Numbered from the stretch's first letter, positions 1 to 7,583 are shown. The stretch: DNA of 36,355 bases from Streptomyces sp. E2N166 (GCF_003671715.1 NZ_RAIF01000025.1:68582-104936), one strand, 5' to 3'. Program-made: numbers and translations. Notes: generated by a model not told the origin, from the letters alone.

Positions 1-342
1 GCCGCGCGCCGCGCTGCCCGCCGGGCCGGATTCCCCGGTGGACGGGGAGGCGGTGCCGGCATCCGAGCCGTCGGGACCGTCGTCGCGCTGCGGGCGCCGG
101 GGGCGCTCGTGACCGTTGTGCCCGTCGTGACCGCCGGACCCGTCCGGGTCGGACGCCCCCGGAACCGGAGCCGGGGCCGGCCCGGGAGGAGACGGGGACA
201 CGGCGGCCGGCCCGACGGCGGGGATGACCGCCTCGAACCCGGCGCCGTGCGCCACCCCCACCCCGTACGGCGACAGCAGTGCGCTCGCCCCCAGGACCCC
301 CACCAGTCCCGTCGCTCGAAGTGTGCGCAGCCATGGAGTCAC
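1..342 (-). CDS. Secreted protein with Pro/Gly/His-rich linker, 5' part only
   Basis: The frame is open from a GTG at 342 to the left edge, giving 114 codons with no stop, so the C-terminal part lies outside the window. The start is supported by a purine-rich stretch (GGGAGGGGG) about 8 bases upstream. The N-terminus is a signal peptide: two Arg (LRTLRATG), a hydrophobic core (LVGVLGASALL), then small residues ending near VAHG. After it comes a low-complexity region rich in Pro, Ala, Gly, Asp and His (for example SGGHDGHNGHERP), typical of the linker between a signal peptide and a folded or wall-anchored domain in streptomycetes. No catalytic domain is visible, so no function is assigned. It is divergent from bpa, with 160 bp between the two starts. 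Confidence 0.7.
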   Translation of the reverse strand, partial: MTPWLRTLRATGLVGVLGASALLSPYGVGVAHGAGFEAVIPAVGPAAVSPSPPGPAPAPVPGASDPDGSGGHDGHNGHERPRRPQRDDGPDGSDAGTASPSTGESGPAGSAARG

Positions 343-502
343 GTCGGTGACCCCCTCCCGGTGGTAACCAGTCGCAGAAATCGACGGAACAAGCCTCACA
401 CCCGCCCGCCATACCGGCATTCCGGACGCCGCCGAACGCGTAAAGCACGCTTCCCCGGGGGCACCACCCCGTCGCGGCGCACGGGTGCGAGAGAATGGCG
501 CC

Positions 503-1048
503 ATGGAGATGCCGAGGAACGACAGGTCGCCGGAGAACCCCCAGATCCTGGTCGTCGGCCAGGACGGAATGGCGCTCAGCGGCGGTGGCGGCGGGGACGA
601 CGAGTCCCGCGAGATCCCGGTGACCGAGCAGGTGGAACAGCCTGCCAAGGTCATGCGGATCGGCAGCATGATCAAGCAGCTGCTGGAGGAGGTGCGCGTC
701 GCGCCCCTGGACGAGGCGAGCCGGGCCCGGCTCAAGGAGATCCACGCCAGCTCCGTGAAGGAGCTGGAGGACGGCCTGGCACCGGAGCTGGTCGAGGAGC
801 TGGAGCGGCTCTCCCTGCCCTTCACGGACGACGTCACCCCGACCGATGCCGAACTGCGGATCGCGCAGGCGCAGCTGGTCGGCTGGCTGGAGGGCCTGTT
901 CCACGGCATCCAGACCACGCTGTTCGCCCAGCAGATGGCCGCACGCGCCCAGCTGGAGCAGATGCGCCGCGCGCTGCCGCCGGGCGTCGGCCAGGACGGC
1001 GAGGAGCCGCCCCACCCCGGCGGCCGTTCGGGTGGCCCCTACCTGTAG
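503..1048 (+). CDS. bpa: Bacterial proteasome activator Bpa
   Basis: A 181-residue protein of the Bpa (DUF2587) family. In actinobacteria Bpa forms a dodecameric ring that docks on the 20S proteasome and opens its gate without ATP, feeding unfolded proteins for degradation. Residues 40-160 are almost wholly alpha-helical and carry the family core (RIGSMIKQLLEEVRVAPLDE; LVGWLEGLFHGIQ). The C-terminus ends in GGPYL, matching the GQYL-type tail of the mycobacterial protein that inserts into proteasome alpha-ring pockets. The first 40 residues are Gly/Asp-rich and probably disordered. I chose ATG 503, preceded by GAGAGAA at 489-495; an in-frame GTG at 485 and ATG at 509 are alternatives. The gene stands alone, ends at a bidirectional hairpin and faces the kinase gene downstream. 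The family call is firm from sequence; the activity is inferred from homologues. Confidence 0.88.
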   Translation: MEMPRNDRSPENPQILVVGQDGMALSGGGGGDDESREIPVTEQVEQPAKVMRIGSMIKQLLEEVRVAPLDEASRARLKEIHASSVKELEDGLAPELVEELERLSLPFTDDVTPTDAELRIAQAQLVGWLEGLFHGIQTTLFAQQMAARAQLEQMRRALPPGVGQDGEEPPHPGGRSGGPYL

Positions 1049-1088
1049 GCCGCCAGTCCGGCAGGAACGACGACCCACCGACACCACG

Positions 1089-1120
1089 AAGGGCCCGGCA
1101 GCACCTGCTGCCGGGCCCTT
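1089..1120. terminator. Bidirectional hairpin terminator between bpa and kinase gene
   Basis: A perfect 15-bp inverted repeat (arms 1089-1103 and 1106-1120, core GGGCCCGGCAGC) lies between the convergent ends of bpa and the minus-strand kinase. The A-rich left edge and CTT right edge allow it to work in both directions. Confidence 0.8.
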
Positions 1121-1159
1121 CCGCCGTATGCCGGGCGCTACGCCACGCGGGTCACGCGG

Positions 1160-2803
1160 TCAGGACGGCGGGTTGCCCGTCGAGACCTTGAGCTGGATCT
1201 CCGGCATGTCCTCGGGGTCGACATCCGTACCGGGCGCGGGGAACTGGTCGCGGATCGAGCCCTCACCGTAGGTGTTCTCGTCGACGTCCACGACCTTCAT
1301 TCGCCAGCCCGCGGCGTTGAAGCACTCCTTGACCGAGCCGATGTACTTGAACGAGAAGTCCGGCACCTTGATCTTGTCGGGGTCGTTGTACGACTCCTCC
1401 GGCTCGGTGCACTCGTCCTTCTCGATCGTCTTCGTCTTGTCCGGCCCGCGGTAGCCCGCCGCCTTCGACGCCGACGCGCTGGCGCTGGTCTCGCCGCCGG
1501 CCTTGGGGTCGTCACCGCCGCCGCTGTTCATCGTCAGCGCGCCGACCAGACCGCCGACGGCCACGAGGGCCACCACGATCGAGCCAATGATCACCGGCTT
1601 GTTGCTCTTGCGACCGCCCGGGGAACCGGACGCCGGCGCCGACGGCGTGAGGTTGTACGGCGGCGGGGTCGACGGGCCCTGGGGGGAGTACGCGGCCGGC
1701 GTCGGGTAGCCGCCCTGCTGCGGATAGCCGTACGCGGGCGAGTGCGGGGCGGGAGCGGGGGTGCCGTACGGGTTCGGGCCCGGGGCCGGTGTCGGCTGGT
1801 ACGGCGTCTGGACGGGGCCGGTGGGCACCGGTCCGCTCTGGTCGACCGGCGGGAACACCGCGGAGCCGACGCCCGCGCCGCTCGACGCGTGCGCGCCGGG
1901 CACGATGCTCGGCGGGGCCGCCTGGAAGGAGGCCGCCACACGCAGGCACTCGTCCCGCATCGCCTCGGCGCTGGGGAAACGCTCGTTGGGGTTCTTCTTC
2001 AGCGCGCGGGCCACCAGCGCGTCCACGGCCGGCGGCAGGGCGCGGTTGACGGACGAAGGAGCCACCGGCTCCTCCTGCACGTGCGCGTACGCGATGGCCA
2101 GCGGCGAGTCCGCGTCGAACGGCAGGCGCCCGGTGACCAGTTGGAAGAGCATGATGCCGACCGAGTACAGGTCGGAGCGGGCGTCCACGCCGCGGCCGAG
2201 GGCCTGTTCCGGCGAGAGGTACTGCGGGGTGCCGACGACCATGCCGGTCTGCGTCATCGAGGTCACGCCGGACTGCATGGCGCGGGCGATGCCGAAGTCC
2301 ATCACCTTGACCACGCCGCGCTTGGTCATCATCACGTTGCCCGGCTTGATGTCCCGGTGGACCAGGCCCATCTCGTGGCTGATCTCCAGGGCGGCCAGCA
2401 CGTCCGCGGTGATCTTCAGCGCCTTGTCGGCGGGCATCGCGCCCTGCTGCCGGACGTCCTCGTCGAGCACCGAGCCGAGCGGCCGGCCCTCGACGTACTC
2501 CATGACGATGTACGGAGTCGTCATGCCGCCGAGATCGTCCTCGCCGGTGTCGAAGACGGAGACGATGTTGGTGTGCGTGAGCTTGGCCACTGCCTGGGCC
2601 TCGCGGCGGAAGCGCTCGCGGAAGGCCTGCTCCCTGCCCAGTTCGGTGTGCAGCGTCTTGATCGCGACCTGGCGGTCCAGCACGGAGTCGTACGCCAGGT
2701 GCACGGAGGCCATGCCGCCCTCGCCGAGCAAGTCGCGCAGCTGGTAGCGGCCGCCGGCGAGCGCCCGCCCCGCGTACCGGCCCTGTCCGGCGTCCTGGCT
2801 CAT
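1160..2803 (-). CDS. Membrane Ser/Thr protein kinase with a single PASTA-like ectodomain
   Basis: A 547-residue PknB-type eukaryotic-like kinase. The kinase domain spans about residues 20-285: glycine loop GEGGMASV, ATP-binding Lys49, helix-C Glu68, catalytic HRD (Asp151), DFG (Asp169), and activation loop with TSMTQTGMVVGTPQYLSPEQ, the expected autophosphorylation site. A Pro/Gln/Tyr-rich juxtamembrane linker (about 295-398) leads to a transmembrane helix at 403-425. Outside lies an Asp/Ser/Lys-rich stalk and one PASTA-like module (about 478-543, KVPDF...AAGW...QFPAPGTDV), suggesting that it senses peptidoglycan fragments or cell-wall state. Start ATG 2803 was chosen over much longer upstream readings because the protein then begins just before the kinase fold, with GGGGG upstream. 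It is divergent from a second kinase across 359 bp. Kinase identity is certain; ligand and substrates are unknown. Confidence 0.93.
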   Translation of the reverse strand: MSQDAGQGRYAGRALAGGRYQLRDLLGEGGMASVHLAYDSVLDRQVAIKTLHTELGREQAFRERFRREAQAVAKLTHTNIVSVFDTGEDDLGGMTTPYIVMEYVEGRPLGSVLDEDVRQQGAMPADKALKITADVLAALEISHEMGLVHRDIKPGNVMMTKRGVVKVMDFGIARAMQSGVTSMTQTGMVVGTPQYLSPEQALGRGVDARSDLYSVGIMLFQLVTGRLPFDADSPLAIAYAHVQEEPVAPSSVNRALPPAVDALVARALKKNPNERFPSAEAMRDECLRVAASFQAAPPSIVPGAHASSGAGVGSAVFPPVDQSGPVPTGPVQTPYQPTPAPGPNPYGTPAPAPHSPAYGYPQQGGYPTPAAYSPQGPSTPPPYNLTPSAPASGSPGGRKSNKPVIIGSIVVALVAVGGLVGALTMNSGGGDDPKAGGETSASASASKAAGYRGPDKTKTIEKDECTEPEESYNDPDKIKVPDFSFKYIGSVKECFNAAGWRMKVVDVDENTYGEGSIRDQFPAPGTDVDPEDMPEIQLKVSTGNPPS

Positions 2804-2895
2804 GTCTCTGCGTCCCCCATAGGCGCCGCGACGCCGGTGGCAGCGGCACGCGCGCTCGCGTTTGTGATCGTGATCGAAAGTGCGATTCCCGGCCA

Positions 2896-2923
2896 AGTCT
2901 GCCCCAGGGCACTGACACGTCAA
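2896..2923 (-). promoter_or_regulatory. Candidate SigA-like promoter for the minus-strand kinase
   Basis: On the minus strand TTGACG (2923-2918) is followed after 16 bases by CAGACT (2901-2896). The -35 is good and the -10 is weak. It lies about 95 bp upstream of the kinase ATG at 2803. Found by eye only. Confidence 0.35.
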
Positions 2924-2982
2924 GCGCGGTGCCCGTTCCGTGACCGTACGCGAAAGAAGCGTCGCGGAAGCGTTACAGCCGA

Positions 2983-2997
2983 TGTACCGCCGGTACA
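2983..2997. promoter_or_regulatory. Palindrome in the shared kinase control region
   Basis: TGTACCGCCGGTACA has 7-bp arms around a central base. It is 180 bp from the minus-strand kinase start and 166 bp from the plus-strand start, so one bound regulator could act on both. The cognate protein is unknown. Confidence 0.4.
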
Positions 2998-3162
2998 CAG
3001 AATTTGCACGACAGTACGGAATCAGGGTTTCATGACCGGTCCGTCTCGATGCCGGTCGCGGCGTCCATCTCGGACCGGAGGCCCCCGCGAAGGCTGTAGC
3101 GTGGCCGACGGAGACCGTAACTACACCGCGCGCACCGCGGGCAGAAACGACGGCGAGGACTG

Positions 3163-4779
3163 ATGGCACAGCAGCAGCGCGCCCAGGGCCCGTCCGAACC
3201 CGAGGCGACTGGCGGCGGTATGGCTGACGCGCCGGAGACCTGGGGCAACGGCGGGCTGGTCGGCGACGGCCGGTACCGGCTGACCCGCAGGCTCGGGCGG
3301 GGCGGCATGGCCGAGGTGTTCGCCGCCGAGGACGTGCGCCTCGGCCGCACCGTGGCGGTCAAGCTGCTGCGCGCCGACCTCGCCGAGGACCCGGTCTCCA
3401 AGGCCCGCTTCACGCGCGAGGCCCAGTCGGTGGCCGGCCTCAACCACCACACGATCGTCGCCGTGTACGACTCCGGCGAGGACTTCGTCGGCGGTCAGTC
3501 CGTGCCGTACATCGTGATGGAGATCGTCGAGGGCCGCACCATCCGCGACCTCCTCCTCAACGCCGAGGCGCCCGGTCCCGAGCAGGCGCTGATCATCGTC
3601 TCCGGTGTCCTGGAGGCGCTCGCCTACTCCCACCAGCACGGCATCGTGCACCGCGACATCAAGCCCGCCAACGTCATCATCACGGACAACGGCGCGGTGA
3701 AGGTGATGGACTTCGGCATCGCCCGCGCCCTGCACGGCGCGTCCACGACGATGACGCAGACCGGCATGGTCATGGGCACCCCGCAGTACCTCTCCCCGGA
3801 GCAGGCCCTCGGCAAGGCCGTCGACCACCGCTCCGACCTGTACGCGACGGGCTGCCTGCTCTACGAACTCCTCGCGCTGCGTCCGCCGTTCACCGGCGAG
3901 ACCCCGCTGTCGGTGGTCTACCAGCACGTCCAGGACATCCCGACGCCGCCGTCCGAGGTCTCCGACGCCACTCCGCCGGAGCTGGACGGCCTGGTGATGC
4001 GCTCGCTCGCCAAGGAGCCCGACGACCGGTTCCAGACCGCCGAGGAGATGCGCGGCCTGGTCCAGTACGGGCTCCAGATGCTGTACGAGCAGGGCGGCCA
4101 CACCGGCACCTGGAACACCGGTCCGGTCGCCGCCCACGACGGCCGGCACACCCCGTCGGCCGGCCTCGGCCTCGCGGGCACCTCGGTGCTGCCGCACCCC
4201 GGCCACGGCGCGTCGGGCACCCAGCAGATCCCCCAGCCGATCCTGCCGAACGGCGGGTACGGCGGGGGCGACGACGGCGGCTTCGAGGGCCGCGGCAACA
4301 AGGGCAGCGGCCGCGGCAGGCTGTGGATACTGGCCGTCCTCGCGGTGATCGCCATCGCGGCGGGCGTCGCGCTGGCCCTGAACAACGGCGACGGCGGCAA
4401 GGGCGGCCCCGACACGGACAAGAGCCCGTCGGCGTCCACCTCGCAGAGCTCCGACGAGGAGTCGCCCAGCCCGTCGCCCAGCGACGAGGAGACGCAGGAG
4501 ACCACCGACCCGGGCACGGAGCAGGGCAACGGCGGCGGAGGCACGGGCGGCGGGGACTACACTCCGTCGTACACGCCGTCGTACACGCCGTCGGAGAGCG
4601 TGACGGAGGAGCCGACCGGCGACCCGACCGGCGATCCGACGGGTGACCCGACGACGCCCACGGGCGACCCGACGACGGATCCGACGGGTGACCCCACGGG
4701 TGACCCGACCGGTGACCCGACCGGCGGCACCGGCGGCGGAGAGACCGGCGCTCCGGGCGGCGAAGAGGGCGAAGGCTGA
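3163..4779 (+). CDS. Membrane Ser/Thr protein kinase with Thr/Pro/Gly/Asp repeat ectodomain
   Basis: A 538-residue PknB-type kinase, paralogous to the neighbour. The catalytic domain covers about residues 37-300: glycine loop GRGGMAEV, Lys67, HRDIKPAN with Asp165, DFG with Asp183, and activation loop TTMTQTGMVMGTPQYLSPEQ almost identical to that of the adjacent kinase. A Gly-rich linker (about 310-386) precedes one transmembrane helix (387-407). The extracellular part is low-complexity: Ser/Asp/Glu-rich, then three YTPS units, then tandem PTGD units and a GGE-rich tail. It has no PASTA module, so it probably does not bind muropeptides the same way; the tail looks like a wall-spanning stalk. 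Start ATG 3163 has GGCGAGG upstream. It ends at a strong hairpin facing a minus-strand gene. Confidence 0.93.
   Translation: MAQQQRAQGPSEPEATGGGMADAPETWGNGGLVGDGRYRLTRRLGRGGMAEVFAAEDVRLGRTVAVKLLRADLAEDPVSKARFTREAQSVAGLNHHTIVAVYDSGEDFVGGQSVPYIVMEIVEGRTIRDLLLNAEAPGPEQALIIVSGVLEALAYSHQHGIVHRDIKPANVIITDNGAVKVMDFGIARALHGASTTMTQTGMVMGTPQYLSPEQALGKAVDHRSDLYATGCLLYELLALRPPFTGETPLSVVYQHVQDIPTPPSEVSDATPPELDGLVMRSLAKEPDDRFQTAEEMRGLVQYGLQMLYEQGGHTGTWNTGPVAAHDGRHTPSAGLGLAGTSVLPHPGHGASGTQQIPQPILPNGGYGGGDDGGFEGRGNKGSGRGRLWILAVLAVIAIAAGVALALNNGDGGKGGPDTDKSPSASTSQSSDEESPSPSPSDEETQETTDPGTEQGNGGGGTGGGDYTPSYTPSYTPSESVTEEPTGDPTGDPTGDPTTPTGDPTTDPTGDPTGDPTGDPTGGTGGGETGAPGGEEGEG
4558..4593 (+). repeat. Tandem YTPS-coding repeat in kinase ectodomain
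   Basis: Three consecutive 12-bp units based on tacacgccgtcg encode Tyr-Thr-Pro-Ser repeats at the start of the kinase stalk. Confidence 0.7.
4612..4725 (+). repeat. Tandem PTGD-coding repeat in kinase ectodomain
   Basis: About nine degenerate 12-bp units of the form gacccgaccggt encode (D)PTGD repeats at residues 484-521. Unit sequences differ mainly at wobble bases and are interrupted by PTT, so the array may vary in length between strains. Confidence 0.75.
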
Positions 4780-4792
4780 CCCCAACCGCTCC

Positions 4793-4836
4793 CCACGCGC
4801 GCGTGCGGCCCGGAAACGGGCTTCACGCGCGCGTGG
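4793..4836. terminator. Strong hairpin between convergent kinase and FMN-barrel genes
   Basis: Perfect 13-bp arms (4793-4805 and 4824-4836), each built on the self-complementary CACGCGCGCGTG, enclose a smaller CCCG-GAAA-CGGG hairpin. It lies between two convergent genes. Confidence 0.8.
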
Positions 4837-4849
4837 CGTTCCGGGGGCG

Positions 4850-5257
4850 TCACAGAGACCCGGCGGCGCCGTCCGTGAAGTGCACGGAGCAGACCTGCGG
4901 CTCGATCCGCAGGTAGACCGGCTCGAAGGGCTCGCCGTCCACCTCGCGCGGCGCGGGGCCGAAGCGTTCGATCTCGTCGGCGCTCGGTTCGTGGACGTCG
5001 CACCGGCCCACGACCTGCACGGTCCACACGCTCTCGCCGGGCCCGGCGGAGCTCAGGTTGTCGGCGCCGTACGCGATGACGCTCCCGGCGCACACCTGGT
5101 GGTACCCGCAGCTCCTGGGCATGCGCAGCAGGACCCGGCCGTCGGCCACGATGTGCCGTGCGAAGGCGAGGAAGGGCAGGGCACGCAGGCTGGTGGCCGC
5201 ACGGCCGTGGGCGGTGCGGCCGAGCAGGCCGACGGCGAGTTGTTCGTCCCAGGGCAT
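4850..5257 (-). CDS. Pyridoxamine 5'-phosphate oxidase-like (FMN split-barrel) protein
   Basis: A 135-residue protein starting MPWDEQ. The pattern of RALPFLAFARHIVADGRVLLRM, then a middle strand ending SVIAYGADNL, then SVWTVQVVGRCDVHEP and a C-terminal EPVYLRIEPQVCSVHF strand is the layout of small PNPOx-like split-barrel proteins in actinobacteria, which bind FMN, F420 or haem. The final LRIEP(Q)-type strand is common in this group. The substrate cannot be read from the sequence. Start ATG 5257 has only a weak purine stretch (TAAGG) upstream. It lies downstream of the response regulator on the same strand, 94 bp away, so cotranscription is possible. Confidence 0.68.
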   Translation of the reverse strand: MPWDEQLAVGLLGRTAHGRAATSLRALPFLAFARHIVADGRVLLRMPRSCGYHQVCAGSVIAYGADNLSSAGPGESVWTVQVVGRCDVHEPSADEIERFGPAPREVDGEPFEPVYLRIEPQVCSVHFTDGAAGSL

Positions 5258-5351
5258 GGCCTTACCGTGCGGGAGCGGGAGGTGACGGCAACAGAGTCGC
5301 CCGCCCCGGCATGAGGGGACATAAGTCCCGAATAAGCCCGGCCCGCGTTTC

Positions 5352-6026
5352 TCAGCGGTTCTCGGCCTGCAGCCGGGCCACGAACGCGGCCGCCTGTGAA
5401 CGCCGCTGCATTCCGAGTTTGGCCAGCAGACCAGAGACGTAATTCTTGATCGTTTTCTCGGCCAGGTGCAGCTGCTCGCCGATCGCGCGGTTGGTCAGCC
5501 CCTCGCCGATCAGCTCCAGGATGCGCCGCTCCTGCTCGGTGAGCCGGGCGAGCCGGTCGTCGGTCCGGGTGCCGCCGTCGCGCAGCCGCTCCAGTACGCG
5601 CGCCGTGGCCGCCGGATCGAGCAGGGACTTCCCCCCTGCCACCTCCCGTACGGCGCTCAGCAGCTCGGCGCCGCGGATGTCCTTGAGGACGTAGCCGGAG
5701 GCGCCCGCCATGATCGCGTCGAAGAGGGCCTCGTCGTCGGCGAAGGAGGTCAGCATGAGGCACTGGACGGTCTCGTCGCGGGAGCGGATCTCGCGGCACA
5801 CCTCCACGCCGCTGCCGTCCGGCAGCCGGACGTCCAGCACCGCCACGTCCGGTCGGGTGGCAGCCACCCGGGCCGGGGCGTCCGCCGCCGTGCCGGCCTC
5901 GCCGACCACCTGGATATCGGCCTCGCCCGCGAGCAGATCGTGCACCCCCCGGCGGACGACCTCGTGGTCGTCGAGGAGGAATACCCGGATTTTTCCGTCT
6001 TCGCGCACGGGCTCAGTCTCACACAC
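5352..6026 (-). CDS. NarL/DosR-type response regulator (orphan)
   Basis: A 224-residue two-domain regulator. The receiver domain (about 13-130) has the acidic pair Asp19-Asp20, phospho-acceptor Asp65 (VAVLDVRLPDGSG), Thr93 (MLTSF) and Lys115 (YVLKD). The LuxR-type helix-turn-helix (about 155-215) contains LTEQERRILELIGEGLTNRA and LAEKTIKNYVSGLLAKLGM, very close to the DosR/DevR subgroup. No histidine kinase gene is adjacent, so the partner is elsewhere. I chose GTG 6026 because GGAAG sits 5 bases upstream; TTG 6029 and an internal GTG near 6006 are possible. It is divergent from the bkd operon, with which it shares a 305-bp control region. Confidence 0.88.
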   Translation of the reverse strand: MCETEPVREDGKIRVFLLDDHEVVRRGVHDLLAGEADIQVVGEAGTAADAPARVAATRPDVAVLDVRLPDGSGVEVCREIRSRDETVQCLMLTSFADDEALFDAIMAGASGYVLKDIRGAELLSAVREVAGGKSLLDPAATARVLERLRDGGTRTDDRLARLTEQERRILELIGEGLTNRAIGEQLHLAEKTIKNYVSGLLAKLGMQRRSQAAAFVARLQAENR

Positions 6027-6331
6027 CAACTCTTCCCGTGCCCGGGGTGGCCGGGATAACGTGCCGTTGTTCCGGCCCCCTGCGAGGCTGTGACCAGTAA
6101 AACTTCCGTACTTCGCCGATTTACTTGGAAATCCGAGTAAAAACGCAGGTCAGGTGGGGTTTCACAGAAATGTGGAGCACTGGGTAACGTGCTGTTCGCA
6201 GGGCGCTCGCCGGGGCACCTGTCACGCCTGTTCCCGATCGGGCCGCACCCACCCTTGTGCGACCGCCGGGCCGCAGGTGAGCCGCACTGGCTTCCGGCGA
6301 ACCCGGGGGCCGGACCGACGGAGGAGCACAC
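6027..6331. other. Divergent control region of response regulator and bkd operon
   Basis: 305 bp without a gene. The stretch 6090-6175 is clearly more AT-rich than its surroundings and holds AGTAAA at 6096-6101 and the inverted repeat at 6120-6141. The bkdA ribosome-binding site GGAGGAG is at 6320-6326. The promoter itself is not obvious. Confidence 0.55.
6120..6141. promoter_or_regulatory. Palindromic operator candidate upstream of bkdA
   Basis: TTTACT (6120-6125) and AGTAAA (6136-6141) are the ends of a 22-bp inverted repeat with 9-bp arms, one arm position mismatched, around AAAT. A third copy of the half-site, AGTAAAAC, is at 6096-6103. The AT-rich symmetry stands out in this GC-rich region and suggests binding of a dimeric regulator about 190 bp before bkdA and 95 bp before the response regulator. 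Confidence 0.5.
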
Positions 6332-7582
6332 GTGACCGAGAGCACTGCCGCGCGCAAGCCGCGACGCAGCGCCGGAAGCAAGGCGACCGGTACCACCGGC
6401 ACCAAGGCCGGCACCACGGGCGCCAAGGCCGGTACCACCGGCGCCAAGCGCACCACCCGCACCGCTGCCGCCAAGAAGGGCTCCGAGACGGAGCTGGTGC
6501 AGCTGCTGACACCCGAGGGCGAACGCGTCGAGCCCGCCAGGAACTCGGCCTACGCCGAGTACGCCGCGTTCGTCGCCGACATCTCCCCCGACGAGCTGCG
6601 CGGCCTGTACCGCGACATGGTGCTCACCCGGCGCTTCGACGCCGAGGCCACCGCCCTGCAGCGCCAGGGCGAGCTGGGCCTGTGGGCCTCGCTGCTGGGC
6701 CAGGAGGCCGCCCAGATCGGCTCCGGCCGGGCCACCCGCGAGGACGACTACGTCTTCCCGACCTACCGCGAGCACGGCGTCGCCTGGTGCCGCGGGGTGG
6801 ACCCGACCAACCTGCTGGGCATGTTCCGCGGCGTGAACAACGGCGGCTGGGACCCCAACAGCAACAACTTCCACCTGTACACCATCGTGATCGGCTCGCA
6901 GGCGCTGCACGCCACGGGTTACGCGATGGGCATCACCAAGGACGGCGCGGACTCCGCCGTGATCGCCTACTTCGGGGACGGCGCCTCCAGCCAGGGTGAC
7001 GTCAGCGAGGCGTTCAACTTCGCCGCCGTCTACAACGCCCCGGTCGTCTTCTTCTGCCAGAACAACCAGTGGGCGATCTCCGAGTCCAACGAGAAGCAGA
7101 CCCGCGTGCCGCTGTACCAGCGCGCCCAGGGCTTCGGCTTCCCCGGTGTCCGCGTCGACGGCAACGACGCGCTGGCCTGTCTCGCGGTCACCCGGTGGGC
7201 GCTGGAGCGGGCGCGGCGCGGTGAGGGCCCGGCGCTGATCGAGGCGTACACGTACCGCATGGGCGCCCACACCACCTCGGACGACCCCTCCCGCTACCGG
7301 CACGACGACGAGCGCGCCGCCTGGGAGGCGAAGGACCCGATTCTGCGCCTTCGCCGCTTCCTGGAGTCCGCAAACCACGCGGACGAGGGATTCTTCGCGG
7401 AACTGGAGGCGGAGAGCGAGACGTTGGGCAAACGAGTGCGCGAAGTGGTCCGTGCCATGCCGGACCCGGACCGGTTCGCCATCTTCGAGAACGTGTACGC
7501 GGACGGGCACGCGCTCGTCGACGAGGAGCGAGCCCAGTTCGCCGCCTACCAGGCGTCGTTCGCAGAGGCTGAGGGGGTCTGA
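6332..7582 (+). CDS. bkdA: Branched-chain 2-oxoacid dehydrogenase E1 component, alpha subunit
   Basis: A 416-residue thiamine-diphosphate-dependent decarboxylase subunit. With E1beta and E2 it converts the 2-oxo acids from Val, Leu and Ile into branched acyl-CoAs, which serve for energy and as primers for branched fatty acids and polyketides. The ThDP/Mg motif runs from GDG (215-217) to NN (244-245). A phosphorylation-loop-like RMGAHTTSDDPSRY follows, with the active-site His. The enzyme body starts near residue 70. Before it is an unusual basic Thr/Ala/Lys-rich extension (residues 5-50) with repeated T-G-A-K-A-G-T units, not part of the E1 fold. GTG 6332 has GGAGGAG 5 bases upstream. First gene of bkdA-bkdB-bkdC; bkdB starts 1 base after its stop. 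Confidence 0.92.
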   Translation: MTESTAARKPRRSAGSKATGTTGTKAGTTGAKAGTTGAKRTTRTAAAKKGSETELVQLLTPEGERVEPARNSAYAEYAAFVADISPDELRGLYRDMVLTRRFDAEATALQRQGELGLWASLLGQEAAQIGSGRATREDDYVFPTYREHGVAWCRGVDPTNLLGMFRGVNNGGWDPNSNNFHLYTIVIGSQALHATGYAMGITKDGADSAVIAYFGDGASSQGDVSEAFNFAAVYNAPVVFFCQNNQWAISESNEKQTRVPLYQRAQGFGFPGVRVDGNDALACLAVTRWALERARRGEGPALIEAYTYRMGAHTTSDDPSRYRHDDERAAWEAKDPILRLRRFLESANHADEGFFAELEAESETLGKRVREVVRAMPDPDRFAIFENVYADGHALVDEERAQFAAYQASFAEAEGV

Positions 7583-7583
7583 C

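Larger units (their letters stand above)
2804..3162. other. Divergent intergenic control region between two kinase genes
   Basis: 359 bp without a gene, upstream of both kinase genes. It contains a candidate minus-strand promoter (2896-2923), a perfect odd-length inverted repeat TGTACCGCCGGTACA at 2983-2997, and a possible plus-strand -10 (TAGCGT, 3097-3102) about 60 bp before the second kinase. No small ORF here looks real. Confidence 0.6.

Noticed and set aside
2804..3169. A longer start for the minus-strand kinase, adding about 120 residues
   Set aside because: The extension has no conserved content, overlaps the divergent control region and the start of the other kinase, while ATG 2803 directly precedes the kinase domain.
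4612..4725. A CRISPR-like array
   Set aside because: Repeats are 12-bp, in frame, without spacers, and code for PTGD peptide units in a kinase tail.
3121..4785. A 554-codon minus-strand frame opposite the second kinase
   Set aside because: It is the mirror of a well-supported kinase gene; the translation is Arg/Val/Ala-rich low-complexity with no domain, as expected for the antisense frame of high-GC DNA.
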